From Candidatus Woesearchaeota archaeon (GTDB lineage: Archaea > Nanobdellota > Nanobdellia > Pacearchaeales > GW2011-AR1): DNA of 28,781 nucleotides. The translations under genes were made by a program, and so were the position numbers. Position 1 is the first letter of the stretch. Every line of letters starts with the position of its first letter. The stretch lies in assembly GCA_012798335.1 (NCBI GenBank), contig JAAZNJ010000037.1, positions 1 through 28,781 on the forward strand, in the 5' to 3' direction. The notes beneath the pieces are model-generated. The model was not told where the DNA came from, searched no databases, and worked only from the letters and a program-made list of their open reading frames with translations. Below, in pieces: positions 15,557 through 22,602 of the stretch.

Positions 15557-17029
15557 ATGAAACTAAAAATAAAAAACTTAAATTTTTCTACAGGTGTTCC
15601 TGTTTGTATTTTAAATCAAAAATCTGCTGATTTACTTGGTGTTAAAATTAATGGGAGAATTCTTTTAAAAAAAGGAGATATTTCTTTATTCTCTATAACT
15701 GATATTTCTAATGATTTTGTGAATGAAAAAGAAATAGGTTTGTCTTATGAGGTTTCTCAAAGACTTAACTTAAAGGATAATGCAGAGATAGATGTTCTCT
15801 TATCATCTCCTCCAAAAAGCCTTGTATTTATAAAAAAGAAAATGAACGGTGAAAAACTTTCTCAAAAAGAAATTAATTTAATTATAAAAGAAACAGTGAA
15901 TAATTCTTTATCAGAATCAGAAATCTCTTTATTTATTTCTTCTATGTATCAAAAAGGAATGGACATAAAAGAAACTATCTTCTTAATTAATGCTATCTTA
16001 AAATCAGGAAAGAGTATTAAATTAAATAATAAAGGGATTGTTGTAGACAAACATTGTATAGGAGGTATTCCTGGGAATAGAACAACACCCATTGTTGTTT
16101 CTATATGTGCTTCTGCAGGATTAATTTTTCCAAAATCTTCTTCAAGAGCTATAACTACTTCTGCTGGAACAGCTGATGTTGTTGAAAGTGTTGCTAAAGT
16201 TGATTTTTCAGTTAGTGAAATCAAAAAAATAATCCAAAAAACTAATGCTTGTTTGATTTGGGGGGGTTCTTTAGAATTAATTCCTGCTGATGAAAAAATA
16301 ATTTCAATAGAAAAAACATTAAATATTGATCCTGAATCTCAGCTTTTAGCTTCAATAATGGCAAAGAAATTAGCTTTAGGAGCTAAATACATTTTAATTG
16401 ATATTCCTTATGGCGAAAATGCTAAATTCAATAAAAAGAGAGCATTAGAATTAAAAAATAAATTTGAAATTTTAGGAAGACATTATAAAAAAATTATGAG
16501 AGTTGTACTTACCTCAGGAGATCAACCTATTGGTAATGGCATAGGTCCTGTATTAGAAATGATTGACATAATAAAAGTTTTATCGCAATCTCAAGATAGA
16601 CCATTAGACTTAGAAAAAAAATGTATTTATCTTTCAGGAGAAATCCTTGAAATGACTCATAAATCTAAAAAAGGAAAAGGTCAAGAATTAGCAAAAGAAT
16701 TATTAACTTCTGGAAAAGCTTTTGAAAAATTTAAGGAGATAATCAAAGCCCAAAAAGGAGATTTAAACAGATTAAAATTTGCAAAATATAAAAAAGATAT
16801 CTTGGCTGAAAGAACAGGAAAAATAAAATTTTTAGATAACAAAAAAATAAATTCTTTAGGTAGAATCGCAGGAGCACCTTTTGATAAAAGTGCAGGTTTG
16901 TTTTTATACAAACATCTTGGTGATGATGTAAAAAAAGGAGAAAAGTTAATCACCCTCTATTCTGAATCTAAATCAAGAATTAAGGCATCAATTAATTTTT
17001 TAAAAGAACAAAAGCCAATTCTTTATTAA
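15557..17029 (+). CDS. deoA: AMP phosphorylase (archaeal thymidine phosphorylase-like)
   Basis: The 490-aa enzyme is predicted to split AMP (also CMP and UMP) with phosphate into base and ribose 1,5-bisphosphate. This is the first step of the archaeal AMP pathway that feeds ribose-1,5-bisphosphate isomerase and form III RuBisCO. It has the extra N-terminal domain of about 85 residues seen in archaeal AMP phosphorylases but not in bacterial DeoA. Then come KHCIGGIPGNRTT (165-177), SRAITTSAGTADVVE (196-210) and TSGDQPIGNGIGPVLE (318-333), the phosphate and nucleotide-binding loops. A TATA-like AAATATAAAAAT lies about 25-30 nt before the ATG, so it is probably leaderless. The isomerase and RuBisCO genes are not in this window. 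Confidence 0.95.
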   Translation: MKLKIKNLNFSTGVPVCILNQKSADLLGVKINGRILLKKGDISLFSITDISNDFVNEKEIGLSYEVSQRLNLKDNAEIDVLLSSPPKSLVFIKKKMNGEKLSQKEINLIIKETVNNSLSESEISLFISSMYQKGMDIKETIFLINAILKSGKSIKLNNKGIVVDKHCIGGIPGNRTTPIVVSICASAGLIFPKSSSRAITTSAGTADVVESVAKVDFSVSEIKKIIQKTNACLIWGGSLELIPADEKIISIEKTLNIDPESQLLASIMAKKLALGAKYILIDIPYGENAKFNKKRALELKNKFEILGRHYKKIMRVVLTSGDQPIGNGIGPVLEMIDIIKVLSQSQDRPLDLEKKCIYLSGEILEMTHKSKKGKGQELAKELLTSGKAFEKFKEIIKAQKGDLNRLKFAKYKKDILAERTGKIKFLDNKKINSLGRIAGAPFDKSAGLFLYKHLGDDVKKGEKLITLYSESKSRIKASINFLKEQKPILY

Positions 17030-17073
17030 ATTTTTTGAGTTAGTTTTTTAAAGTTTGTTTGATTATATTTTTT

Positions 17074-17358
17074 ATGGAATCCAACTCTAAAATAAAAGTA
17101 ATTGAATATTTAAAAAAGAATATAAAAAAAGGTTATCCTCTAGAAACATTAAGAATCGCTTTAATAAATCAGAATTATTCTAGGGCTTTGATTGATGAAG
17201 CAATAAAAGAAGTTGTAAATCAAATGGCAAAAGAAGTCCCAATAATAAAAGATAAACCTTTAATAGAACATGAAATAATCATAGAAGATAATCATAAAGA
17301 AAAAGTAATCAAAGAAAAAGGATTTTTTTCAAGATTGATAAATTATTTTAAAAATTGA
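17074..17358 (+). CDS. Small unknown protein with N-terminal helical module
   Basis: I do not recognise a named family. Starting at the ATG at 17074 the protein has 94 aa; a TTG five codons earlier is less likely. Residues 7-42 (IEYLKKNIKKGYPLETLRIALINQNYSRALIDEAIKEV) look like a three-helix module with the pattern 'aL..qgys..li.eAi', resembling small helix-turn-helix modules seen at the N-terminus of many DPANN proteins (from memory, not verified). A charged linker follows, and the end GFFSRLINYFKN is an amphipathic helix that could touch the membrane. It starts 44 nt after deoA and may share its transcript. Confidence 0.6.
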   Translation: MESNSKIKVIEYLKKNIKKGYPLETLRIALINQNYSRALIDEAIKEVVNQMAKEVPIIKDKPLIEHEIIIEDNHKEKVIKEKGFFSRLINYFKN

Positions 17359-17445
17359 ATTTTTAAACTCCTTAAAATACTTAAACTTCAATTATAAATT
17401 CTTGAAACAATTATTAAACCTTTAAAGTATAAACTCAACCAATAA

Positions 17446-17455
17446 CTTTTAAAAC
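17446..17455 (+). promoter_or_regulatory. Predicted tRNA promoter (TATA box)
   Basis: CTTTTAAAAC lies 23-32 nt before the mature 5' end of the tRNA, the usual archaeal distance. The 17359-17477 gap holds nothing else that I can support. Confidence 0.4.
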
Positions 17456-17477
17456 TAGTTTTTATTTTAACTTTTAA

Positions 17478-17556
17478 GCCTCCGTGGCACAATGGTACTG
17501 CACCCGCCTTGAGAGCGGGGCCTTCGGGCTTCCAGGTTCGATTCCTGGCGGGGGCG
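17478..17556 (+). tRNA. tRNA-Ser (anticodon UGA)
   Basis: A class II tRNA of 79 nt folds by hand. The acceptor stem GCCTCCG pairs with CGGGGGC at 17549-17555 with one G-U pair, and the discriminator base is G at 17556. The D arm has three pairs. The anticodon stem is CCCGC/GCGGG with loop CTTGAGA, and anticodon TGA is at 17510-17512. The variable arm is GCC-TTCG-GGC (17520-17529), and the T arm is CCAGG/CCTGG with loop TTCGATT. The long variable arm, TGA anticodon and G73 agree on serine. CCA is not encoded, so it must be added after transcription. No intron is present. Confidence 0.95.
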
Positions 17557-17599
17557 TCATATACTTTAAAATTTCTAAAAAAGAAAAACTTCTTAAAAA

Positions 17600-17607
17600 T
17601 TTTTTTT
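17600..17607 (+). terminator. Possible T-run terminator after tRNA-Ser
   Basis: A run of eight T lies about 44 nt after the tRNA end. Archaeal RNA polymerase can stop at such runs without a hairpin. The region is AT-rich, so the evidence is modest. Confidence 0.35.
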
Positions 17608-17639
17608 AATCTTAAATTTATTCTAAACTTATTCTACCC

Positions 17640-17858
17640 CTATTTCTTAACATACTTAACTTTTCCCCATCTGATTTTTTTCCAAGATCTTTCATGAAGA
17701 AAATAAAGGGGTATTTTTATAATTGTAAGAAAAATACTAAACTTTAATGATTTACTAATATCCCCATAAACGAGATAGATTATAAGGGTTGTAATTATAA
17801 AAGATATAGTTTCCCAAGAAAGACCTTTAACAAAACTTCTTTCTGGAGTTGATCCCAT
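17640..17858 (-). CDS. DUF2061 small membrane protein
   Basis: The 72-aa protein matches the DUF2061 pattern. It reads SFVKGLSWETISFIITTLIIYLVYGDISKSLKFSIFLTIIKIPLYFLHERSWKKIRWG, with two transmembrane helices (about 14-32 and 38-55) and the conserved YFLHERSW motif. The family function is unknown; in some bacteria the domain stands beside or is fused to sulfate-assimilation enzymes. Here it lies alone, downstream of and in the same direction as the helicase. A TATA-like element lies about 20-30 nt upstream of its ATG. Confidence 0.88.
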   Translation of the reverse strand: MGSTPERSFVKGLSWETISFIITTLIIYLVYGDISKSLKFSIFLTIIKIPLYFLHERSWKKIRWGKVKYVKK

Positions 17859-17917
17859 ATTTTAAAAAAGGAAATTTAATATAAAAATATTTGTTTTCTT
17901 TAATTTAATTAAAAAAT

Positions 17918-19852
17918 TTAAGAAACATTTTCAAAAGAATTTAAAACTCTTATATCAGGGCTTAATAAATAAATATGATCTTCTTTAAATCTTAATCCTC
18001 TGTAAATTCTTTGTAATAATTCTCTTTTTGCTTTATCCTTATAAAAATCCCAATAATCATTTGGATTTGTTTTTTTAAGAATCTCCCAGAAAGGAGATTT
18101 TATGTCGGGATTAGGGTATTTAGTAAAAATAATACTATTACATTGATCTCCTGGAAAATCTATACCTCTTGAACATTTTGTAGTAAATAAGATGTCTATT
18201 TCTTTTTCTTTAAACTTTTTTATGCTTTCATTACTATGTTCTTTTTCTTGAATTTCTATTATCTCTTCTCTTGTTGTTAAATTTTTCAATCTAAAAATTT
18301 CTTTTTCTTTCTTAGAAGGAAGATCATAAAAAGAATTTACATGAACAAGAGTAGGTTTTTCTGAAATTTTTACACATGTATCCAAAGCTTCTAAATATTC
18401 TTTTCTTGAAATTTTATTTGTAAGAAAATTTTCATATTTGCAATCTTTCTCTAAACCTGTTTTTACAATTTCTATACTTCCTTGTTTTTCTGTTTCGGCT
18501 TCAATAATTTTAAAATTGTCTAAACCAAATATATTTTTTAAAACTTTTTCAGAGTGTATTGTACCAGACATCATAATAATTCTTTTATTATTAGAAATTA
18601 TTTCATTTAATCGTTTAGCAAGATTTGTTGTTATTATATTAACAATTAAATTTCCCTCTTTTTTATTAAACATAACATAACTTTCATCAAAAAAGTCCTC
18701 AAACATCTTTGCTGTTTCAACAACTTCTAATAAATAACTCTCTTCATCTATATCATAAATAAATTCTTCATTTTCCAAAAGGTTATTTAAAAGATTATAT
18801 ACTAAAGTTTCTTTTATTTTAACAGGCTGTTTGGAAAAAATTAAATGCTGAATTATAGTATCTTCTTTTATTTCATTTACATCATACCATATCTTCTTTA
18901 TTGTCGCTTTTATATCTAAGTTATCAATATAAATCTGGTTTAAAGAATTCTGTAATCTGTCTAAATTTATTGTTTTTTCATTTGAAAAACTGTCAAGAAA
19001 TTCATCACATTCGTCTATTATTTCTACTTCTGTTTCAGGTTTTCTTCCTAAGAAAGATTCTAGTTTATATTTCAAAGAATTAAATATAAGTACATCTGAA
19101 TCAATATAATCATTGAATTGTTCATAAAAACTGCATCCTGGTTTTCTATTGTAAATTGTAAATTTTTTTCCCTTAATTCCGAGATAAGTTCTTTTTTTTG
19201 CTCCTTCAAAATTTTTTCCATTCAATTCAAAATCTGCAGGAAAAACAGGAGACCAATAAGGACAAACAGGGGCTATTGAAGCTCTTCTTATATCTTTAAT
19301 GTCTTTTATTTCGTTTTTATTAATATTCTTATTCTGTTTTAAATAATATTCTAAAATCTTAGAATTTTTCTCTTTTATCTCGATTTTACAAGGTATTAAG
19401 TAATTATCAGCACTTTCTTCTCTTTTATCTTTTTTTGAATACTCTTCGTCTAAAGTAAGATTTCTCTCTCTTTCAAGATTTAATAATCTAACCTCTTTTA
19501 ATTGTTCTAAATATTTGCATTTATGATTTTTCCTTCCTGTAATAACCTTAATCTTTAATTTTTCAGGAGGTTCTGAAGTATTATTTTTTATTAAATATTT
19601 TTTTCCTTCATAATCATGTTTATATTGGTTTTGAAGAGCTTTTCCAGGAACAACTATTGAGGTTTTACCTAACTCTCTAGCTATATTTAAAGCAATAGCA
19701 CTTTTCCCACTTCCACAAACACCTTTTATAAAAATAATTTTAATTCCCTGTTCAATTAAATCTAAAACTTCTTCAACAATACTTTCTTGTGTTTTCCCAT
19801 TCGAGAAAACTAAAGGTTTTAAATATTTATTATCCTGGTATAAACTCCACAT
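17918..19852 (-). CDS. XPD/DinG-like SF2 DNA helicase, probable iron-sulfur type
   Basis: The 644-aa protein has the helicase motifs in order: Walker A GVCGSGKS (44-51), Ia IVVPGKALQNQ (66-76), II DECD (280-283), III-like MMSGTIHS (427-434), V TTKCSRGIDFPGD (557-569) and VI QRIYRGLR (614-621). Four cysteines (C112, C155, C197, C240) lie between motifs Ia and II, where XPD-family helicases hold a 4Fe-4S cluster. Their spacing is wider than in classical XPD because the intervening region is enlarged and charged. Such enzymes unwind DNA 5' to 3' in repair. Motif II ends in DECD rather than DEAH. The protein is divergent, so it may be a lineage-specific branch. A TATA box at 19886-19896 would give a leader of about 10 nt. 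Confidence 0.85.
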   Translation of the reverse strand: MWSLYQDNKYLKPLVFSNGKTQESIVEEVLDLIEQGIKIIFIKGVCGSGKSAIALNIARELGKTSIVVPGKALQNQYKHDYEGKKYLIKNNTSEPPEKLKIKVITGRKNHKCKYLEQLKEVRLLNLERERNLTLDEEYSKKDKREESADNYLIPCKIEIKEKNSKILEYYLKQNKNINKNEIKDIKDIRRASIAPVCPYWSPVFPADFELNGKNFEGAKKRTYLGIKGKKFTIYNRKPGCSFYEQFNDYIDSDVLIFNSLKYKLESFLGRKPETEVEIIDECDEFLDSFSNEKTINLDRLQNSLNQIYIDNLDIKATIKKIWYDVNEIKEDTIIQHLIFSKQPVKIKETLVYNLLNNLLENEEFIYDIDEESYLLEVVETAKMFEDFFDESYVMFNKKEGNLIVNIITTNLAKRLNEIISNNKRIIMMSGTIHSEKVLKNIFGLDNFKIIEAETEKQGSIEIVKTGLEKDCKYENFLTNKISRKEYLEALDTCVKISEKPTLVHVNSFYDLPSKKEKEIFRLKNLTTREEIIEIQEKEHSNESIKKFKEKEIDILFTTKCSRGIDFPGDQCNSIIFTKYPNPDIKSPFWEILKKTNPNDYWDFYKDKAKRELLQRIYRGLRFKEDHIYLLSPDIRVLNSFENVS

Positions 19853-19917
19853 CTTTTTTTACCAAACTAATAAATTCAAAGAAGAGTTATAAATATTTCC
19901 TACTTTTTTTAAATTTT

Positions 19918-20142
19918 TTATTCTTCCCAGACTATATTTTTGTAATTGTACTTTGTTGCTATTAAAATAACATCAATAAGCCACCAAACTCCCAAACCCC
20001 CTAATGTAAACAGTTTTAAAAGTCCTGTCCCAACTTTTTTCATAATAAACCTATCTACACCTAAACCCCCAAAAAAGATGGACATTAAAAGCACTAAAAG
20101 CCAATTAACTCTTACTGTTTCTTTTTTTGAACTTTCTACCAT
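19918..20142 (-). CDS. TM2-domain membrane protein
   Basis: The 74-aa protein carries a TM2 domain. After a charged start, helix 1 is NWLLVLLMSIFFGGLGVDRF. A short turn (IMKKVGTGLLKLFTLGGLG) includes the conserved G-x-DRF and GxxK patterns, and helix 2 is VWWLIDVILIAT. The family is widespread and of unknown function. It lies between the rpl12 gene and the helicase on the same strand. A TTTAAAAAG-type TATA element is about 20-30 nt upstream. Confidence 0.9.
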   Translation of the reverse strand: MVESSKKETVRVNWLLVLLMSIFFGGLGVDRFIMKKVGTGLLKLFTLGGLGVWWLIDVILIATKYNYKNIVWEE

Positions 20143-20188
20143 ATAATTTTATATCATTCAACTTTTTAAATTTTATCTTTAAACAGAA

Positions 20189-20222
20189 ATAATCTTGTTC
20201 GCACTAAAAGTGTAAAGATTAT
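20189..20222. repeat. Hairpin/cruciform between rpl12 and the TM2 gene
   Basis: ATAATCTT (20189-20196) pairs with AAGATTAT (20215-20222). Inside it CACT (20202-20205) pairs with AGTG (20209-20212) around an AAA loop, giving a two-stem hairpin with an asymmetric inner loop (5 and 2 nt). It lies 24 nt after the rpl12 stop. It could protect the 3' end of the stalk mRNA or separate it from the TM2 gene. Confidence 0.55.
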
Positions 20223-20229
20223 CAGCATA

Positions 20230-20243
20230 CAAAAATAAAAAGT
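20230..20243 (-). terminator. Predicted terminator of the rpl1-rpl10-rpl12 operon
   Basis: On the minus strand the rpl12 stop is followed within a few bases by two T5 runs separated by A. This is the usual archaeal intrinsic terminator type. A hairpin lies just beyond it. Confidence 0.5.
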
Positions 20244-20246
20244 GGC

Positions 20247-20534
20247 TTAACCGAATAAAGCTGATAATCCTTCTGCTGCAGCTTCTTTCTTTTCTTCTAC
20301 TTTGCTTTCTTTCTTTTCTTCTTTAGGAGCTCCTGAAGAAACTGGTGCTGCTGTTACTAAACTTGCGCTTTCCAATTCCTTATCTATATCAACTCCTTCT
20401 AAGCTTACAACAAGAGACTTAATTTTTGATTCGTCTACTTGTCCGCCTGCAGCTGCAATTACACTTTTCAAATTATTCTCGTTAATTTCTTTTCCGAGTT
20501 TGTGCAACAAAAGTGCTGCGTATATTGTTTCCAT
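20247..20534 (-). CDS. rpl12: 50S ribosomal stalk protein P1 (aL12)
   Basis: The 95-aa acidic stalk protein dimerises through its N-terminal helical domain ([54 protein letters not shown]). It has a charged Ala/Glu/Lys hinge and the conserved factor-binding tail GLSALFG. It recruits aEF1A and aEF2 to the ribosome. A GGGAGG site (20544-20549) lies 9 nt before the ATG, stronger than for most ribosomal genes here. That fits the need for several copies per ribosome. It lies 2 nt after rpl10. Confidence 0.96.
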   Translation of the reverse strand: METIYAALLLHKLGKEINENNLKSVIAAAGGQVDESKIKSLVVSLEGVDIDKELESASLVTAAPVSSGAPKEEKKESKVEEKKEAAAEGLSALFG

Positions 20535-20536
20535 CT

Positions 20537-21361
20537 TTAATTTCCTCCCTCATTTTTTTGAGGAGTATTATTTGTTAAATTCTTTAAAGCTAATTCATGT
20601 CTTCCTGCTTTTTGAATTAATAATCTTATTGTATCTTTAGATACATATCCAATCTCAACTGCAAAAGGTAAAGCTTTAGAATAAGCTTCCTTCAAATTAT
20701 TAATATTTTTCTCTATGTTTATATCAATATTTAAGTATACTTTTTTTTCTTTTGAATCATAAGCTGCTAAAGGGATTAAACTTATATAAAAAGGTTTTAT
20801 GTCTAACTTTGTTAAAACATCTGCTACTGCTTGAGATATTTTTTCTCCTTTCTTTGCAACTATCTTTGCCTCTTTAATTGATATTTTTCCTTTTTCTATT
20901 TGAATCTTTATACCAACACTGCTTAATTCACTCATAGCAGGACCAGGCAGAAGATCTGTTGGGCCTTCAGGAACCTCTATATCTTCAGGTGCTTCTTGTC
21001 CTGGATTAGCTCTTGCAGGACTCTTATTCCTTATGATTTCAGCAGCGAGTTTGAAAGAATCTTCATCAGAAAAAAGTAAAGCAATATTCTCTTTTATTTT
21101 AGGTTCTAATTCTTTAAGTTTTTCTTCTTCTGAAAATTCTAATGCCTTAAAAATTAAATTCTTTCTTGGAACTTTTATTATTGCTTTACCTCTTAATTTT
21201 TTAGTTATCTCTTGAAATTGAGATGCAGGAATATTTTTTATAGATACAATTAAGCAAGTCCTTTTTTCTTTAAGAAGATTTTTTATTTCTTCAACAAGAT
21301 TCTTTTTTTCTTTTGACACATGTGCTGTGTGTTTTTTTTCAGATTTTATCTCGGTTTTCAT
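20537..21361 (-). CDS. rpl10: 50S ribosomal stalk protein uL10 (P0), short C-terminus
   Basis: The 274-aa P0 anchors the stalk to 23S rRNA and carries L12 dimers. The rRNA-binding part is clear ([70 protein letters not shown]). The spine is [42 protein letters not shown], and the protein then ends with [10 protein letters not shown]. Archaeal P0 is usually about 330-340 aa, with a longer spine for three L12 dimers and an acidic tail ending in GLGALFG. Both the distal spine and tail are absent. The start overlaps rpl1 by 4 nt. Confidence 0.95.
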   Translation of the reverse strand: MKTEIKSEKKHTAHVSKEKKNLVEEIKNLLKEKRTCLIVSIKNIPASQFQEITKKLRGKAIIKVPRKNLIFKALEFSEEEKLKELEPKIKENIALLFSDEDSFKLAAEIIRNKSPARANPGQEAPEDIEVPEGPTDLLPGPAMSELSSVGIKIQIEKGKISIKEAKIVAKKGEKISQAVADVLTKLDIKPFYISLIPLAAYDSKEKKVYLNIDINIEKNINNLKEAYSKALPFAVEIGYVSKDTIRLLIQKAGRHELALKNLTNNTPQKNEGGN

Positions 21362-21987
21362 TTTAGTCTTATCTTTTGAGGTTTAGTCATAGTGAACTTT
21401 ATTTCAATATTTTTTATATTTTCTTTATTTCTTGGAAGATTTTTTAGTAAAGCATTGTAAACTGTAAGAATATTTTCTATTAATTCTTCATCTTTCATGC
21501 TCTCTTTCCCTATAGCAACCTTGATACTTGCTTCTTTAAGTTTTATCTTCACACTTGAATTTATTTTTTCTTTTAATTCTAAAATTGATTTATCGTCTAC
21601 ATTCATTAATATTCCGAGCTGAGGTGAAGGCATTTTTCCTGTTGGACCTAAAGCCCTACCAAAAGTTGTTGCAACAAGAGGCATAACACTCGCCTGTGCT
21701 ATAAAGAAATCATAATCCCTTGCTAATTTTTTTATTAATTTTTTATCAGAATATTTTTTGAAGTCTGATTTTACAATTGTATCTACATTTTTATTTTTTA
21801 CTTCAAGAAATGCACAAATTTTCTTCTCTTTTATTTTATAAGGAACACTCACAAAGAAGTTTAATTGGGTTTTTTTCAAATCAATTTTCTGTAAGTTTAC
21901 AAATAAATCTACAGTTTGATCAAATTTTCTTTTTTCTTCTTTTCTTAATTCTAATAATGCTTTTTTTAGTTCTTCTTTAAGTTCCAT
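21358..21987 (-). CDS. rpl1: 50S ribosomal protein uL1
   Basis: The 209-aa uL1 forms the mobile L1 stalk and in many archaea and bacteria also represses its own mRNA. The start reads MELKEELKKALLELRKEEKRKFDQTVDLFVNL. The signature FGRALGPTGKMPSPQLGILMNVDD is present in the second domain, and the end carries LLKNLPRNKENIKNIEIKFTMTKPQKI. An earlier ATG at 22017 would add ten residues. The ATG at 21987 is chosen because GGGAGGT lies 6 nt upstream and the family begins there. It heads the rpl1-rpl10-rpl12 operon; rpl11, often upstream in archaea, is absent. Confidence 0.96.
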   Translation of the reverse strand: MELKEELKKALLELRKEEKRKFDQTVDLFVNLQKIDLKKTQLNFFVSVPYKIKEKKICAFLEVKNKNVDTIVKSDFKKYSDKKLIKKLARDYDFFIAQASVMPLVATTFGRALGPTGKMPSPQLGILMNVDDKSILELKEKINSSVKIKLKEASIKVAIGKESMKDEELIENILTVYNALLKNLPRNKENIKNIEIKFTMTKPQKIRLK

Positions 21988-21993
21988 TTGAGT

Positions 21994-22000
21994 ACCTCCC
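21994..22000 (-). promoter_or_regulatory. Shine-Dalgarno site of rpl1
   Basis: GGGAGGT on the minus strand ends 6 nt before the ATG at 21987. It is among the strongest sites in the window and fixes the start codon. Its first two G fall in a possible alternative pairing with the leader. Confidence 0.8.
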
Positions 22001-22005
22001 ACTTT

Positions 22006-22044
22006 CCACGTTAACATCCTAGAATGTATCTGTTAACGAAGTGG
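22006..22044 (-). promoter_or_regulatory. Leader hairpin of rpl1, candidate L1 autoregulatory site
   Basis: On the mRNA strand CCAC-TTC-GTTAACA (22031-22044) pairs with TGTTAACGTGG (22006-22016). This gives an 11-bp stem with a 3-nt bulge and a 14-nt loop. The structure ends five bases before the Shine-Dalgarno site. A second option pairs CCACTT (22039-22044) with AAGTGG (21999-22004), which covers the first two G of that site and leaves an asymmetric 1x5 internal loop. uL1 is known to repress its own operon through an mRNA structure resembling its rRNA site. Folding and binding are inferred. Confidence 0.55.
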
Positions 22045-22075
22045 TTCAATCGGTAAATCTCTAAACTTTTTTGGG

Positions 22076-22086
22076 TTTATAAATTT
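22076..22086 (-). promoter_or_regulatory. Predicted promoter of the rpl1 operon (TATA box)
   Basis: AAATTTATAAA on the minus strand lies about 90 nt before the rpl1 ATG. Transcription from about 22050 would give a leader of about 60 nt, unlike the leaderless single genes nearby, and it contains the hairpin above. Confidence 0.6.
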
Positions 22087-22169
22087 AACCTATTATAATC
22101 TTAAAAAAATTCTTTTAAAAAATAATCTTTAAGAATTTTCTAAAATAACACTTTAAAATATAACAATTC

Positions 22170-22177
22170 TTATAAAC
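22170..22177 (+). promoter_or_regulatory. Predicted promoter of the 22198 gene (TATA box)
   Basis: TTATAAAC ends 20 nt before the ATG at 22198, which predicts an mRNA starting at or next to the start codon. Confidence 0.6.
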
Positions 22178-22197
22178 CTTAATTAATAAATAAACTT

Positions 22198-22548
22198 ATG
22201 GAATTAGTTGCATTATTATCATCAGGAAAAGGAACCTGGGCTCAAGTTTCAGGATTAATAAAATATGGAGAATGGGATAAAATAATAGTTTTAGGGGATA
22301 CTTTTGCTAAAGACTTTTCATCTGAAAAAAAATTTGAATTTATTCAAGTTGATTTATCTAAAAAATTGAAAGATTTAAGGGATGAATTCTTAAAAAAATT
22401 AAAAGGAAAAATTGATGATACAGAGGTTGCTTTGTCAATAGCTTCTGGTGATGGAAAAGAGCATATGGCTTTAATTTCTTCTTTAATAAATCTCCCTGTT
22501 GGAATAAGATTTGTTGCTTTAACAAAAGAAGGAGTTATTTATATTTAA
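22198..22548 (+). CDS. Small Rossmann/CARF-like protein of unknown function
   Basis: The 116-aa protein is complete and soluble. It starts with a strand and a glycine-rich turn (MELVALLSSGKGTWAQVSGLI), then WDKIIVLGDTFAKDF and FEFIQVDLS. It closes with ALSIASGDGKEHMALISSLINLPVGIRFVALTKEGV. The order strand-SGKGT-helix, strand-GD, strand-D and strand-SGDGK-helix-strand resembles a Rossmann-like nucleotide-binding fold. The SGDGKEHM turn recalls the ligand loop of CARF domains. No effector domain and no CRISPR genes are present here. I read this as a possible nucleotide sensor or uncharacterised archaeal family; the function is not known. Confidence 0.6.
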   Translation: MELVALLSSGKGTWAQVSGLIKYGEWDKIIVLGDTFAKDFSSEKKFEFIQVDLSKKLKDLRDEFLKKLKGKIDDTEVALSIASGDGKEHMALISSLINLPVGIRFVALTKEGVIYI

Positions 22549-22602
22549 TTTTCTTAATTTTTGGAATCTTATTTTTATTATCTTCTTTATACTTTTTATT
22601 GA

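Noticed and set aside
17509..17697. Open frame of about 62 codons across the tRNA
   Set aside because: It overlaps most of tRNA-Ser and T-rich DNA, and no promoter or protein family supports it.
21987..22020. Similarity of the rpl1 leader (TAGGAT...GTGGGAGG) to part of 23S rRNA near the L1 stalk
   Set aside because: The match is short, recalled from memory and partly explained by the Shine-Dalgarno site; the hairpin argument does not depend on it.
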